Below, piece by piece: positions 44,668 to 56,296 of a stretch of 64,000 bases of DNA. The notes below the pieces were generated by a model. That model saw only the letters and a list, made by a program, of their open reading frames with translations, was not told the DNA's origin and searched no databases. Source of the DNA: Phycomyces nitens. Taxonomy: Eukaryota; Mucoromycota; Mucoromycetes; Mucorales; Phycomycetaceae. Numbering within the stretch: position 1 is the first letter of the stretch; the number at the start of each line of letters is the position of its first letter. The stretch spans positions 2,976,001 to 3,040,000 of the forward strand of contig JAHRBC010000006.1 in assembly GCA_022702545.1 (NCBI GenBank), given 5' to 3'. A program made the translations under genes and the position numbers.

Positions 44668-46261
44668 ATGCTTCGTTTGGCTGCTTCCCGTCTGCTCGCT
44701 AATGTAGCAGTAGCCCCCAAGGCTTTTGCTCCCGTAAATATACACTCAAAAAACACGATTAGGACCCAAGACTGACTTGTATTCTAGCGTGCCTTTTCCA
44801 TCATGACTCCCCGTCTTATGGCCCAGGCAACAGGAACCGATGACTCTGAGAAGATCAAGATCATCTTGCCAGAGTCTTCCTTTGAGATGTACAATGCCGA
44901 GAAGCCCAGTCTTGAGGTCGAGCTCTCCAAGGCCGAGCTCTTGGATATGTACACTAAGATGACTACCATGAGACGTATGGAGATGGCTGCCGATGCCATG
45001 TACAAGGCCAAGAAGATCAGAGGTTTCTGCCACCTTTGCAATGGACAGGTAAAGACTACTACTACTATTACTACTAGTAGTTTCATAAATATAAAAAAAA
45101 TATAAAAAAAAGACGCAAAAATGGGGGAGGCGGGTAAAAATGGGGGAATCCACAATATTTTTTCCCAGCCAAAATCTTGGACGGGAAAAAATTGTGTGAG
45201 AAGTTGAACCCGCCTTAACCCAACTCGCCGGGAAATAGTTGAACATTATTCACCATCAACCCTTGAAAACAAAAAACAAGAAAAAACATGCTCACACTAG
45301 TCTTATAGGAAGCTGTCTCTGTTGGCATGGAAGCTGCCATCACTCACGACGATCACGTCATCACCTCCTACCGTTGCCACGGTTTCACCTATGTCCGTGG
45401 TGGTTCCATCAAGAGCATCCTCGCCGAGTTGATGGGTCGTCGTGATGGTATTTCAAAGGGAAAGGGTGGCTCTATGCACATGTTCTCGCCTTCCTTCTAC
45501 GGTGGAAACGGTATTGTTGGTGCCCAGGTTCCTCTTGGTGCCGGTATTGCCTTTACCCAAAAGTACCTCGGTATTCCCTCGGTCACCTTTGCCCTCTATG
45601 GTGATGGTGCCTCCAACCAGGGTCAGGTGTTTGAGGCCTACAACATGGCCAAGCTGTGGGAGCTTCCCTGTGTGTTTGTCTGTGAGAACAACAAGTACGG
45701 TATGGGTACCTCTGCCAACCGTTCGTCTGCCTCCACAAAGTACTACACTCGTGGTGATTACATTCCCGGTATCTACGTAAGTTCCCAACCCCCCCACATA
45801 CACACTATCCATCTATTATTGAATGGGGTATTAAATAAATATTGTGACAGGTCAATGGTATGGATGCCATTGCTGTCTACAGAGCCTGTCAGTGGGCCAA
45901 GGAATGGACCACATCTGGAAAGGGTCCTCTTGTGATGGAGTTGGCTACCTACCGCTATGGTGGCCACTCCATGTCTGATCCCGGAACCACCTACCGTACT
46001 CGTGAGGAGATCCAGCACATGCGTTCTACCTCTGATCCCATCACAGGCATGAAGCAGATCATCCTCGAGCACGGCGTTGCCACCGAGGCTGACCTCAAGG
46101 CCATTGACAAGGAAGCCCGCAAGATTGTTGATGAGGCTGCCAAGGAGGCCGAGGCATCCCCTGAGCCTGAACTCAAGGAGTTCTACACTGATATCTACAT
46201 TCCCGGTACTGAGCCAAAGGTCATCCGTGGTCGCGTTCCTTCTGAATCCAAGCACTTTTAA
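44668..46261 (+). CDS. PDA1: Pyruvate dehydrogenase E1 component subunit alpha
   Basis: Thiamine-diphosphate decarboxylase subunit of the mitochondrial pyruvate dehydrogenase complex; pairs with E1 beta. 401 residues, exons 44668-44733, 44788-45048, 45309-45776, 45851-46261. The N-terminus ([17 protein letters not shown]) is a basic amphipathic matrix-targeting peptide. The thiamine-diphosphate motif runs from GDG (207-209) to NN (236-237). [12 protein letters not shown] and GKGGSMHMF are active-site segments, and [17 protein letters not shown] is the phosphorylation loop that regulates mammalian E1. Codon use is strongly biased to C-ending codons, as in a highly expressed gene. Intron 2 (260 nt) is much longer than the others and carries a foldback element. 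Confidence 0.95.
45128..45215. repeat. Foldback element inside PDA1 intron 2
   Basis: Nested inverted repeat: outer arms AGGCGGGT (45128-45135) and ACCCGCCT (45208-45215), inner arms CACAATATTTTTTCCC (from 45151) and GGGAAAAAATTGTG (to 45196). It accounts for the unusual length of the intron. It could be a short MITE. No target duplication is evident. Confidence 0.55.
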
Positions 46262-46864
46262 AGAGAGAAAATTATAATGCACCCCAATACAATACGATAC
46301 AATACAATACACAGACCTTGCAAGCCATTGTTTATCTCATTTTCCCTCAATGTCTTCTTTCTTTATTATTATTTACAAATACACAAACATTTCAATCATC
46401 AAAATATTATCGCAAGGTTTCTTTTTTTATTTAAATCAAGGGTGTGATGGGCGATTCTTTACCCATTAAATAAGAAAATACCAGGGTGCGTGCCAATGGA
46501 ATCAAGTTGTATTTCTGAGCTATATAGATTGTTAAATAATACTACTACTAATATATATATATAAAACAGCCTTGTTTTTTATTATTATTATTCAAATAAC
46601 CTCGGCTAAATGTTGGTTCAACAGGTAGTTTTGTATATACTCCAAACGCACAAGAGTCAGAAGAGTTCCTTCAAGATGTGTTATTTAATTAAAGTGTCCA
46701 TTGTACGTGTAATTATTATATGTTTGTAACCAAAGACCAAGTTTTACTTTTAAAGGCTGTGAAACTGTACATTTTGGGTTGTGTTCAATAAATAAAAATA
46801 ATATTAATAATATTTTTCAAGTGTATATTTCTGTATCTTCTCTTGCTTATTCATCCTCTTTTAA
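46262..46864. other. Intergenic between PDA1 and the F-box gene
   Basis: AT-rich, with a CAATACGATACAATACAATA run just after the PDA1 stop, AATAAA signals, and an ATT repeat. No gene is seen. Confidence 0.45.
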
Positions 46865-48700
46865 ATGCTAGCATCTAATCTGCCATTTGAAATCCTTGCC
46901 CAGATCGCAAGCTTCCTCCCCAAGGCAGACAGATACCACTGCAGCCTGACATGTTCAGGCTGGAAACTGGCCTTCCAAAACTCACTCTGGGAGTTTATGG
47001 AAATAAATTGTCAGAACAGGCTAATATACATGTGTGAATCTTCTCATATTAATATCTACCGCGTCCACGGCCATCTTACTCGAGAGTTGAGTATCTCTAA
47101 AGACGTTAAACTCGGCTATAAACATCTAGTATGCCTCCAAAAGCATTTTCCAAACCTGCTCCATATCAAAATCCCTGGAGGAATAAACATTATAGACAAA
47201 GAAGTACCGAATGATTGGGAATACTGGAGATACTTACAAGGTATGAGAATCAGTATGCCTGTTTCAGAGCTGCAGCATCCTCGAACATACTTTTACACCC
47301 TCGTGTCCTATTTACCCAACCTTAGCCGCCTGGAATACATTGAGCGAGAGAATAATAGGGTGTCTCCGTTTACTATGAAGTCGTTTGAACTTCTTCACAG
47401 CTACACACCGAATCTAGAATATATATCCATGTCTATTCAGGTCAACGCGTTTACCAGCATAAATACCTCTTCTCTCTCAAAAGTCCTCCCAGCAAACAGG
47501 ATAACCGTCTCCAAATTCGAGGTCTACAGCCCAAATCATGAATGGCTGTGTTACATTGCACACAAGTATCCCAAATTACACACCCTCGAACTCACTCCAA
47601 GGACAAATGGATTCCACAATGAATTGTATCGAAATGAAGCAGACGCCATGTTTGCAAAACTTCCCTTTGCATTCCCCAACCTGGAGAACTTCAAGATCTT
47701 TTTGTACCAAGACATGCGTCAGTTTGATTACAATGTCTGGAAACTTATTCACCAGTTCAATATACCTCTTAGACGGGTTACTCGCGTATCCAGATTTATG
47801 ATTACCGATGATCAAGTACCAGATGTGCTTTTGACAAACCTCTTGGGCATCTCTTTACAAGACCCATCTTCTGCACCGTCCACTATGCCGGCTAGTTTAG
47901 CTGGCAGTTTATTTTCGAGTTTGGTTGAATTGCGTCTAAAGTCCCACTTGCTTCCCATCAAAGTCAATCTGGTGCTTGATTGCTTTCCGGCTCTCAAAGT
48001 ACTAGAATTGGATGGCAGGGTTGATGGCTCTGCTAGTTCAGAGTCAACCCAGCATGGACTCCAATTAATAAGTCTCGCGCATTGTATTGTTAAACCGTCC
48101 TTCTTTACCAACCTTTCATCGCGCTGCAGAGATTTGAAGTATATGTTTATATCAGATACAGACATACTGGGCCACCTTGACCAGAATAACGGACGCCTGG
48201 TTATCGACATGCCCTACACAGATCTCAAATACTTGGGACTCCATTATCCTCACTTTTACTGGAGCCATAGCCCATCATCGACAACCTGTGTCGAAATACA
48301 CATGCTGTCAATCAACCAACAGGCCCACTCGACCAAGCCAGTTTACAACAAGAAATCAATATCCCCAAGTTCTGGTGATCCTGGCCCTTTGGAATCGATC
48401 TGGATGTACTTTTACTGCAACTCGAGCTCTTATGATCTCACCACAGACATTTGGCTAGTGAGTGAAGAGGATTCAGAATACTGCCGTAAATATGCCAAGG
48501 ACTTTGGATCTGTGGTAATGTTTGATTTTATACCCAATCTGCTCATCGCACAACCTCCCACTCAATACGGATGGCTCAGTTGTCTCGTCAATGGCCATGT
48601 CACCATAAACTGCAGAAAGATTGGCGACTATACCATTGATAACCTTCCTAAATCTACAGACGTGTTTTTGGATCAGATACGTACCAAACTGACACAATAA
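46865..48700 (+). CDS. F-box protein with degenerate leucine-rich region
   Basis: 611 residues in one exon. The N-terminal 45 residues are an F-box (LPFEILAQIASFLPKADRYHCSLTCSGWKLAFQ), which binds Skp1 in SCF ubiquitin ligases. The rest has irregular repeats such as PNLSRLEYI, PKLHTLELT, FPALKVLELD and CRDLKYMFI, as in the expanded Mucoromycota F-box/LRR proteins. The target is unknown. It is the only intronless gene in this otherwise intron-rich run, which may point to a fast-evolving or retro-copied family. Confidence 0.8.
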   Translation: MLASNLPFEILAQIASFLPKADRYHCSLTCSGWKLAFQNSLWEFMEINCQNRLIYMCESSHINIYRVHGHLTRELSISKDVKLGYKHLVCLQKHFPNLLHIKIPGGINIIDKEVPNDWEYWRYLQGMRISMPVSELQHPRTYFYTLVSYLPNLSRLEYIERENNRVSPFTMKSFELLHSYTPNLEYISMSIQVNAFTSINTSSLSKVLPANRITVSKFEVYSPNHEWLCYIAHKYPKLHTLELTPRTNGFHNELYRNEADAMFAKLPFAFPNLENFKIFLYQDMRQFDYNVWKLIHQFNIPLRRVTRVSRFMITDDQVPDVLLTNLLGISLQDPSSAPSTMPASLAGSLFSSLVELRLKSHLLPIKVNLVLDCFPALKVLELDGRVDGSASSESTQHGLQLISLAHCIVKPSFFTNLSSRCRDLKYMFISDTDILGHLDQNNGRLVIDMPYTDLKYLGLHYPHFYWSHSPSSTTCVEIHMLSINQQAHSTKPVYNKKSISPSSGDPGPLESIWMYFYCNSSSYDLTTDIWLVSEEDSEYCRKYAKDFGSVVMFDFIPNLLIAQPPTQYGWLSCLVNGHVTINCRKIGDYTIDNLPKSTDVFLDQIRTKLTQ

Positions 48701-48720
48701 ACCACCAAGCATTTTCTACA

Positions 48721-48780
48721 TATTTATTTATTTATTTAATTAATTAAATACATAAATAAATAATTAAATAAATAAATAAA
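48721..48780. repeat. 60-bp AT palindrome-like repeat
   Basis: TATT repeats run into AATTAATTAAAT and then AAATA repeats, so the strand can fold on itself. It lies 20 bp after the F-box gene stop and about 100 bp before the NEO1 start, and could take part in 3'-end formation. Confidence 0.4.
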
Positions 48781-48882
48781 AATGTTCACCTCTTGTCATT
48801 GATCGTCGGAGCCAAGGCTTTCCTGCTTTCAACTCTTGTATTTCAACAAATCGATCGCTTTATTCACACTCCAACAGCAGTT

Positions 48883-51800
48883 ATGCGTTCAGATTCTGGG
48901 CCAATCGCACTCAGAAAGCTAATCCCATTCTCAAGACGTGGTGGCCGGAAAGTCAGTACATCATCTGATCATCCAAGCGATGAGGATCACTTGTTGATGG
49001 ACGAGGAGCTAGGTGTGAGTGTGTGTGTGTGTTTTTGTTGTTGAATCGGAAAAGAATCCTCAATGACCTCAATGGCACAAAAATTATTGTCATTCTAGGC
49101 TCCTAGCAATCGTCCTGTGCCAAAGAGAACTACATGGCGAGCCTGGTTTGATTGGAAGAAACCACAGCAGCCTCGAGAAATCACCTTTGACGTCAAGGGT
49201 AATAAGAATTGGCAAAAAAAAAGACATTCTTAATCTAGGAATCAACTGCTTACCCTTTGCATGTCACTACAGCCAGACAAAAGAAGAAGTACACACCCAA
49301 TATTGTCATTAACCAAAAATACAACATGTTTACGTTTCTACCACTCGTTCTTTATGAGCAGGCAAGTGCAGAGAATCATTATTGCATTGGGTGTACCTCC
49401 CCACAAAGATGATTAATGATTTTGCGATTTTTTTATTTTTTTTTAGTTTGTCGTCTTTTTCAACCTCTATTTCCTTTTAGTTGCCTTGTCCCAATTTGTG
49501 CCGGCATTAAAAATTGGCTATATCGTCACCTACTTTGGTCCCCTAAGCTTTGTACTCTTGGTGACCATTAGCAAGGAAGCCATGGATGACTATCAGCGGT
49601 ACAAACGAGACAAGGAAGCCAATTCACAAATCTATCAGCGTCTTGCCCCTTCTGGTCCACAGACAATCCCGAGTTCAAAGATTTGTGTAGGCGATTTGAT
49701 CATCGTACGAAAGGATCAAAGGGTAAGACAGATATATATATTTATATATATATATTTAAAAAAGAAGGTCATTTATAAGTAAGCCTCTGTAGATTCCTGC
49801 AGACATGATCTTGCTGAGAACCACTGAAGAAACCGGAGCATGTTTTATTCGCACAGACCAATTGGACGGAGAAACAGACTGGAAATTGAGATTGGCGGTT
49901 CCGTCCACACAGAGACTTTTGACAGATAATGAATTGATGGACATGGAGGGAACTGTCAATGGTGAATATTACGACCAGACAAGAAATAATAAAAAAAAAA
50001 TTCTAAACCTGTATTTAATCTAGCCGATGCACCCCACAAGGACATCCACAGCTTCATGGGCACCTTTACGCACTTTGACAAGGTAGCCATGGCAGAACGT
50101 ACAGAGTCTCTTGGAGTCGAAAACACTCTTTGGTCAAACACAGTATTGGCTTCTGGATCTGCCATTGGGTTTGTGGTCTATACCGGAAAAGACACCAGGG
50201 CAGTAATGAATACAAATCACCCAAAGACAAAGGTTGGATTGATTGATATTGAGATCAATAAGCTGGCCAAGGTAAATTATACTGAGCATCAATACAAGTG
50301 TGGCCAACTTTATTTCAGTAGATCCTTTTCTTGGTTACCTTGTGCATGTCAGTAATCATGGTTGGACTCAATGGGTTCCATGGTCTCTGGTACATTTATG
50401 TATTCAGATTCCTTATCCTTTTTTCATCAATTATTCCCATAAGGTCATATCTTTGATAGTTTGTCAAAAAAGGTTTTTTTATATATTAACAAGTGTTTAA
50501 TAGTTTGCGTGTGAATCTGGACATGGGAAAGACGGTGTATGCTAGACAGATTGAAAACGACGACGCAATCAGTGGGACAATTGTTCGAACCAGCACACTT
50601 CCTGAAGAACTTGGTCGTATAGAGTACCTATTGACAGACAAAACCGGAACATTGACCAAGAACGGTAAGCTTACATGGTAATTTGAGAGATATGTAAACG
50701 TCTTGGGAATTGGCTGTAGATATGGAGCTCAAGAAGCTACACATGGGAACAATGTCATATAGTCTGGATACAATGGACGAGATCCAAGCGTATCTTGCAT
50801 CTGCTTGTGAGCATACAGACCAAGGTAACCCAACAAGATGATCTGGCTTGATTCTTAAACCTGTTGATGTTGTTTTTTTTTTTGCAAGGCGGCAAGATTA
50901 ATATGCCTGGAAAGTCTCGGCGCAATATTGCATGGCGTGTAAAGGATATCGTGCAGGCGTTGGCACTGTGCCATAATGTAACCATTTACACCTCTTGTTC
51001 TTGTTATATACTATGTCAATTAGACAAATGCTGAAAAAGATACAAATTTTGTCTAGGTAACTCCTTCTCTAAGTCTGGATGAAGAGATAACGTACCAAGC
51101 AGCAAGCCCTGATGAGATTGCAATTGTGAAATGGACAGAGCAGATGGGCATGGTTCTTGTCCATCGCGACATCAATACCATGCGTCTACGCATTACGGCA
51201 ACCGGCGAGATTCTTGAATTTGATATCCTAAATGTGTTTCCATTCACAAGTGAAAGTAAACGAATGGGTATCATTATCAAGGATAACCAAACCCAAGATA
51301 TTACATTTTACCAAAAGGGAGCAGATGCTGTTATGAGTTCTATTGTCCAGTACAATGATTGGTAATTATAGACCCTATGAAATTGAGCCATCTAATACTC
51401 TGAAACAGGCTAGATGAAGAGTGTGGCAATATGGCCCGAGAGGGTCTGAGAACACTCGTGATTGCAAAAAAGAGACTGACAGACGAGGCATACCAACTCT
51501 TTAAAGACAAGTAAGGTCTTTGTTAAAATATAACAATTACTTATTCGTCCAATAGATTCCACGAGGCGGAAATATCAATGTATGAACGCAATGAAAATAA
51601 GCAGGCCGTAGTAGAAGCCCACCTCGAAACAGATCTTGAATTGCTTGGTCTGACAGGTGTAGAAGACAAGCTACAGGATGGTGTAAAGAATACACTGGAA
51701 AACATGAGAAATGCAAGTCTCAAGATATGGATGTTGACAGGCAAGTTACGACAATAGTTGGTTGTGATGATAATAATGATATTAATACCTTTGATAGGTG

Positions 51801-53487
51801 ACAAGGTAGAAACTGCTACTTGTATTGCAGTGTCTTCAAAACTAGTTTCGCGTAACCAGCAAATCCACCAAGTTACCAAAGGTAATGTCTTGAGATAATA
51901 AGCTGGTTGATCCAAGCGATTAATGGTCCAGTCCATATCTAGTATCAAGTAACATGGAGGCATTTGATGCAATTGACAATCTTCAATCCAAAACAGACTG
52001 CTGTCTTGTAATAGATGGAGAGTCATTGCAAGTATGTATAATATTTTCTTGAATGAGTCCAAGTTAATCTTTTTTGTGCGTATAGTTTTGTCTCGATGCA
52101 TGCAGAGAGGAATTTATCGAAGTGGCCACTAGACTTCCTGTAGTAGTGTGCTGTCGTTGTTCACCTACCCAAAAGGTACGCTACTAAATGCTTGATATAC
52201 ACAATAAATATCAATGACAGTATTTAACATGTCTACTAGGCCGATATTACCCTTTTGATCAAAGATTATACAAAGAAACGCGTCTTGTGTGTTGGAGATG
52301 GTGGAAACGACGTTAGCATGATCCAGGCCGCAGATGTAGGCAAGTGCCTGATCAGCTTTGAGGGACCTTTATTGACTCTAGACCATTAGGTGTTGGCATT
52401 GTTGGAAAGGAAGGAAAACAGGCATCTCTTGCAGCAGACTTTTCCATTACTCAGTTTAGCCACTTGACCAAACTGCTGTGTAAGTCATAACCACTAGTAT
52501 ACACAATCCTAATTCTCTGTGAATCTAGTATGGCATGGAAGAAACAGCTACAAAAGATCAGCCAAGCTTTCTCAGTTTGTCATTCACCGTGGCCTTATCA
52601 TTTCTGTAATGCAGGCCGTGTTCTCAGCCTTGTTCTACTTTGCTCCAATTGCCTTGTACCAAGGAATGCTTATTGTTGGGTAAGACTGCTTGATATATTG
52701 CATGCATTACAAACGTTTTCTATATAGGTATGCTACTCTGTACACAATGGCACCCGTATTCTCGCTTGTCCTAGACCAGGATGTCAATGAAGAGATTGCA
52801 TTAATGTATCCTGAACTCTACAAAGATTTAACAAAGGTAAAGAAAGTACACTGTATAGCCCCAAACCACATCTGGCATACTAAAACTGATAAACTTGTCT
52901 TGATAGGGTCGCTCTTTATCCTACAGAACATTCTTTACTTGGCTTTTGATCAGTGTATATCAAGGTAAACATAAAGCCCATTTGTAAATGTCTTTTTTTT
53001 TTTTTGGTTTTTGCTAATGTAACAATAATGATTCTAGGAGGTGCAATTATGGTTCTATCGATTATTTTGTTTGAGGATGAGTTTATCCATATTGTCTCCA
53101 TTTCATTCACTGCGCTCATCTTTAATGAGCTCCTTATGGTGGCGTTACAGATCAGTACCTGGTAGGCAAAAGAGAGGAAATGTACTGAATTGGCCTTAAT
53201 AATCTTCTCCTACAGGCACAAGATCATGTTTTTATCAGAAGTAGCGACGATGCTGATATACATTGGATCCATGTGGCTTTTGCCAACATACTTTGGTAAT
53301 ATTTGTACACATTTTGCCTTTTGATCAATCTATTATTAACCTTTCAAACTAGACATGGCGTTTATCTTGACCGAGAGATTCGTTTGGAAGGTAGCTGTCA
53401 TTACAGCCGTCAGCAGTTTCCCTCTCTATATTGTCAAGCTCATTAGACGGCGCTTTGCACCTCCTAGCTATACAAAACTTATATAGT
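48883..53487 (+). CDS. NEO1: P4-ATPase phospholipid flippase, Neo1/ATP9 type
   Basis: Moves phospholipid from the lumenal to the cytosolic leaflet of Golgi/endosome membranes. 1063 residues in 24 exons: 48883-49014, 49099-49198, 49273-49361, 49447-49722, 49793-49961, 50024-50271, 50322-50443, 50505-50664, 50720-50824, 50889-50977, 51057-51361, 51409-51510, 51556-51740, 51798-51881, 51943-52031, 52086-52175, 52240-52339, 52390-52479, 52529-52679, 52728-52836, 52907-52964, 53038-53161, 53216-53295, 53353-53487. Marks: [37 protein letters not shown], the phosphorylation motif DKTGT at 424-428, [17 protein letters not shown] and [19 protein letters not shown]. Introns 3, 13 and 17 use GC donors, and the intron 7 donor is GTCATA. 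The ATP9/Neo1 class works without a Cdc50 subunit. Confidence 0.93.
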
Positions 53488-53828
53488 ATAGATAAATACC
53501 ACAATTAACATATCCAATAAACCTGTCTAACCAAACCACCCGGGCTTTCAAAAACAAGTATATTCCTTGACTAAGCACAGAAGCCAAAAAAAGATTAACG
53601 AATATGCTTTGAAACCCATTAATCCCAACTCATGGGCTTGTATTGAATGATTCCCAAGAACGGTTTCTCACGAGCTAATTCCTGGTAGAAAATCTGTACC
53701 TGAAATACCCCACAAAAGTAACCGTTAATATTTTGTGCTATAAAAAATATATATATACCATTGCACCTTTGTCTCTTTCTCTCTAATTTCCCACAAATAT
53801 AAATTAGTTTTTTTTTAAATTTTGATTA
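53488..53828. other. Spacer between NEO1 and the dehydrogenase
   Basis: AT-rich, with a polyT/CT stretch just before the next ATG. No gene is seen. Confidence 0.45.
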
Positions 53829-55008
53829 ATGACTGCTGCCGTCGATCGTCTTGCTCAAGTTACTGCTCATCTTGCCCATGTTACCCCTTCCATGGCAGAC
53901 AAGGTCTGCATCATTACCGGTGCAGGATCCATCTATGGAATTGGGTAAGTCATTTGGCGATCCCCCCCTCCCCCTTTTGAGAATCCCAAGCTCATCATAC
54001 CAGTCGAGCAACTGCACTTTCTATTGCTAAGCGTGGACCCAAGGCCATTTATGTGACCGACCTGTTGATTGACAATCTCGAGGATCTTGCAAAGGAGATC
54101 CAGACAATCTATCCCGGTGTCCAGTGTATTGCACGTGCAGTTGATGCTGCATCTTCCAAGGCTGTCGAGGCAATTGTCAGTGAAGCCATGAGCACCTTTG
54201 GAAGACTAGATGTGTTTGTGGCCAATGCTGGAAAGGCCACAATGACCCATATCAGCCAAGAGACAGCCGACTCCTTTACAGACATGATGCGTATCAATTC
54301 CCTGAGTGTGTTTTTGGCCATCAAATTTGCTGGTGAGGCCATGAAGGTGGTCGGAAAGGGCGGCAAGGAACGTGGCGGTGGTTCGATTGTTGCAACTTCA
54401 TCAGGTACCAACCAACCAGCTAGCAGCTATATTGCAATTTGAATTGGATTTGTGTTGCTGAAATTGTCTCTTAGTTGCCGGCATTAGATCTGGCGCTGGT
54501 TCTCCAGAGTACTCTGCTTCAAAGGCAGCGTAAGTGTTTAATGATCAATCTATTGGGCTCTAATGGAATTCCTAGTGTTGCAAATCTCTGCCAAACTGGT
54601 TCATGCCAATATGCTGGATTCGATATCCGAGTAAACGCCATTTGCCCTGTAAGGAGATTAGCGTATAAATACATTCTGGGCACCCAAAATATTCCAACTC
54701 ACACTTGTCTGCTAGGGGTTGATTGAGACCAACATGACAAAGCTTGTATTTGACCATGCCCGTACCAGAGGAACTACCCACAAGATTGGCCAGCTAAACC
54801 CCTTGCGCCGCTCTGGTGTTTCCTCAGAGGCAAGTCAATATTTTGTCAATGATGAAGACTCCCTAACCATGGATACCAAATATTTTAGGTCGCCAATGTG
54901 ATTGCATTTTTGGCCAGTGATGAAGCTTCGTATGTAAATGGCCAGGTTATTGCAGTTGATGGTGGCCTAAGTGCAAGCCATCCTATTGCTCCAGGAAAAT
55001 TCTACTAA
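53829..55008 (+). CDS. Short-chain dehydrogenase/reductase
   Basis: Classical SDR oxidoreductase using NAD(H) or NADP(H), 292 residues, exons 53829-53944, 54004-54404, 54475-54529, 54576-54648, 54716-54829, 54889-55008. The cofactor loop is [12 protein letters not shown], two residues longer than the usual TGxxxGIG, as in some fungal relatives. VANAG, a serine after IVATS, and YSASK form the catalytic set. VNAICPGLIET and [20 protein letters not shown] close the fold. There is a 21-residue N-terminal extension before [10 protein letters not shown]. The last intron needs a GC donor (GAG followed by GCAAGT). The substrate is unknown; the nearest general type is 3-oxoacyl reductase-like. Confidence 0.9.
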
Positions 55009-55243
55009 GGAGCCACTCCAGCCGAAGAAAGATTTCTTAAATGACTTTTAGCCCAAATCACAAAAATACAAGTTGTTTTTCATTAGCATAAAATAATAAT
55101 AATAATAATAATAGTAATAATAATAATAAACTGTTTAAATTTGCAAACTTGTTCTTGTTCTTGTTCGGCATTCTAAAAAACAAGAAAAAAGTACGCACAC
55201 ACACACAATCTCGATTTCTAAAGCTCTTCTTCTTTACTTTTAA

Positions 55244-55736
55244 ATGGCATTGGCAGAAAAAGGACCCGTTGCTCGTTCAATCGAAGCAAAGGTAATCACA
55301 CAATTGGGGGCTAGGATAAACATTATTTAAAATAAAAATAAAACTCTAATGTAGATTACCGAAGCTTTGTCTCCTTCCCTGTTGGAGATCGTCAATGAAT
55401 CTTCCAAGCATGCCCATCATGCTCCCATGAAAGGCAACACCAATCCAGAGACTCATTTCAAGTAATATTATGCAAAGTACACGGCTTGGCTTGTGGTCCA
55501 AAAAGTACTAATGCTTGATTTGCATAGCTTGACAATCGTATCCGACGCCTTTGTGGGCCAGGTAAGGTCAATAGAAAAGAAACCAATTGAACTCAAGCCA
55601 TCTATTTATATAGCCATTGATGAAGCGCCATCGAGCAATATATGCACTATTGGAGCATGAGCTTCAAACTGGATTGCACGCCTTGGTCCTAAAGACCAAG
55701 ACAAATGCTGAATATGAAAAGGATTTGGCAAAATAA
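55244..55736 (+). CDS. BOL1: BolA-family protein
   Basis: 103 residues, exons 55244-55291, 55355-55461, 55528-55561, 55614-55736. BolA proteins partner monothiol glutaredoxins in iron-sulfur trafficking. Visible marks are ETHFKLTIVSDAF (here spanning exons 2-3 as ETHFNLTIVSDAFVGQ), PLMKRHRAIYALLEHEL with the conserved histidine, and GLHALVLKTKT. The short N-terminus (MALAEKGPVARSI) could be a weak mitochondrial signal, which would fit Bol1. The symbol is tentative between Bol1 and other BolA types. Exon 3 is only 34 nt. Confidence 0.85.
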
Positions 55737-56296
55737 AATACAATAAAGGCGCGTATATATATATATACATCTTGTGCATAATTGAGCTCTAGAGCAAGAG
55801 AGAATAATTATAGAAAAAGAGGGTGGTAAATACTTGTGCTCTTGAAGCAACCCCAATTGCATTCTCCCTAAACCTCTTTATCATTTTATCATTTTATCAT
55901 TTTATCCTTTTATCCTGTTTCATTATCTTGAATAATACTCATACTCTACTCTAAATAGCCTTGGTAGTGGATTTATATATTTTTGAATAAAAGGGTTCGT
56001 GTTTTGGGTAAAGGAAAATTGACTGCTGCAGTGCATATCAGTGCTGGTCTTGATGCTCTGCCAGAGCTCTTGATTTAAAGTCTGACAGGTCAAAATGGCC
56101 TGCATCATTCAAAAGATACTTCTTTTCAACAATCACCTTTTACAGATTAAATACCCGCAGAAATACTTTTTTTTAAACCCGAGTTTGAGAGCTCTTGTTA
56201 AAAAATAATAGTGCGTACGTCATTTAAATAGCGCAGTATTCAAAAGTGAGGTTTTGTTCTTTTTGTCTAGAATACAATTACCATTTCTATAATAAC
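55737..56296. other. Intergenic before XRN1
   Basis: Holds a TA run near 55756, a short tandem repeat of TTTTATCA/TTTTATCC (about 55878-55915), and no supported gene. Confidence 0.45.

Noticed and set aside
44746..45246. Minus-strand ORFs opposite PDA1 (also 45773-46312 and 45453-45812)
   Set aside because: Mirror frames of a highly biased coding gene, without motifs of their own.
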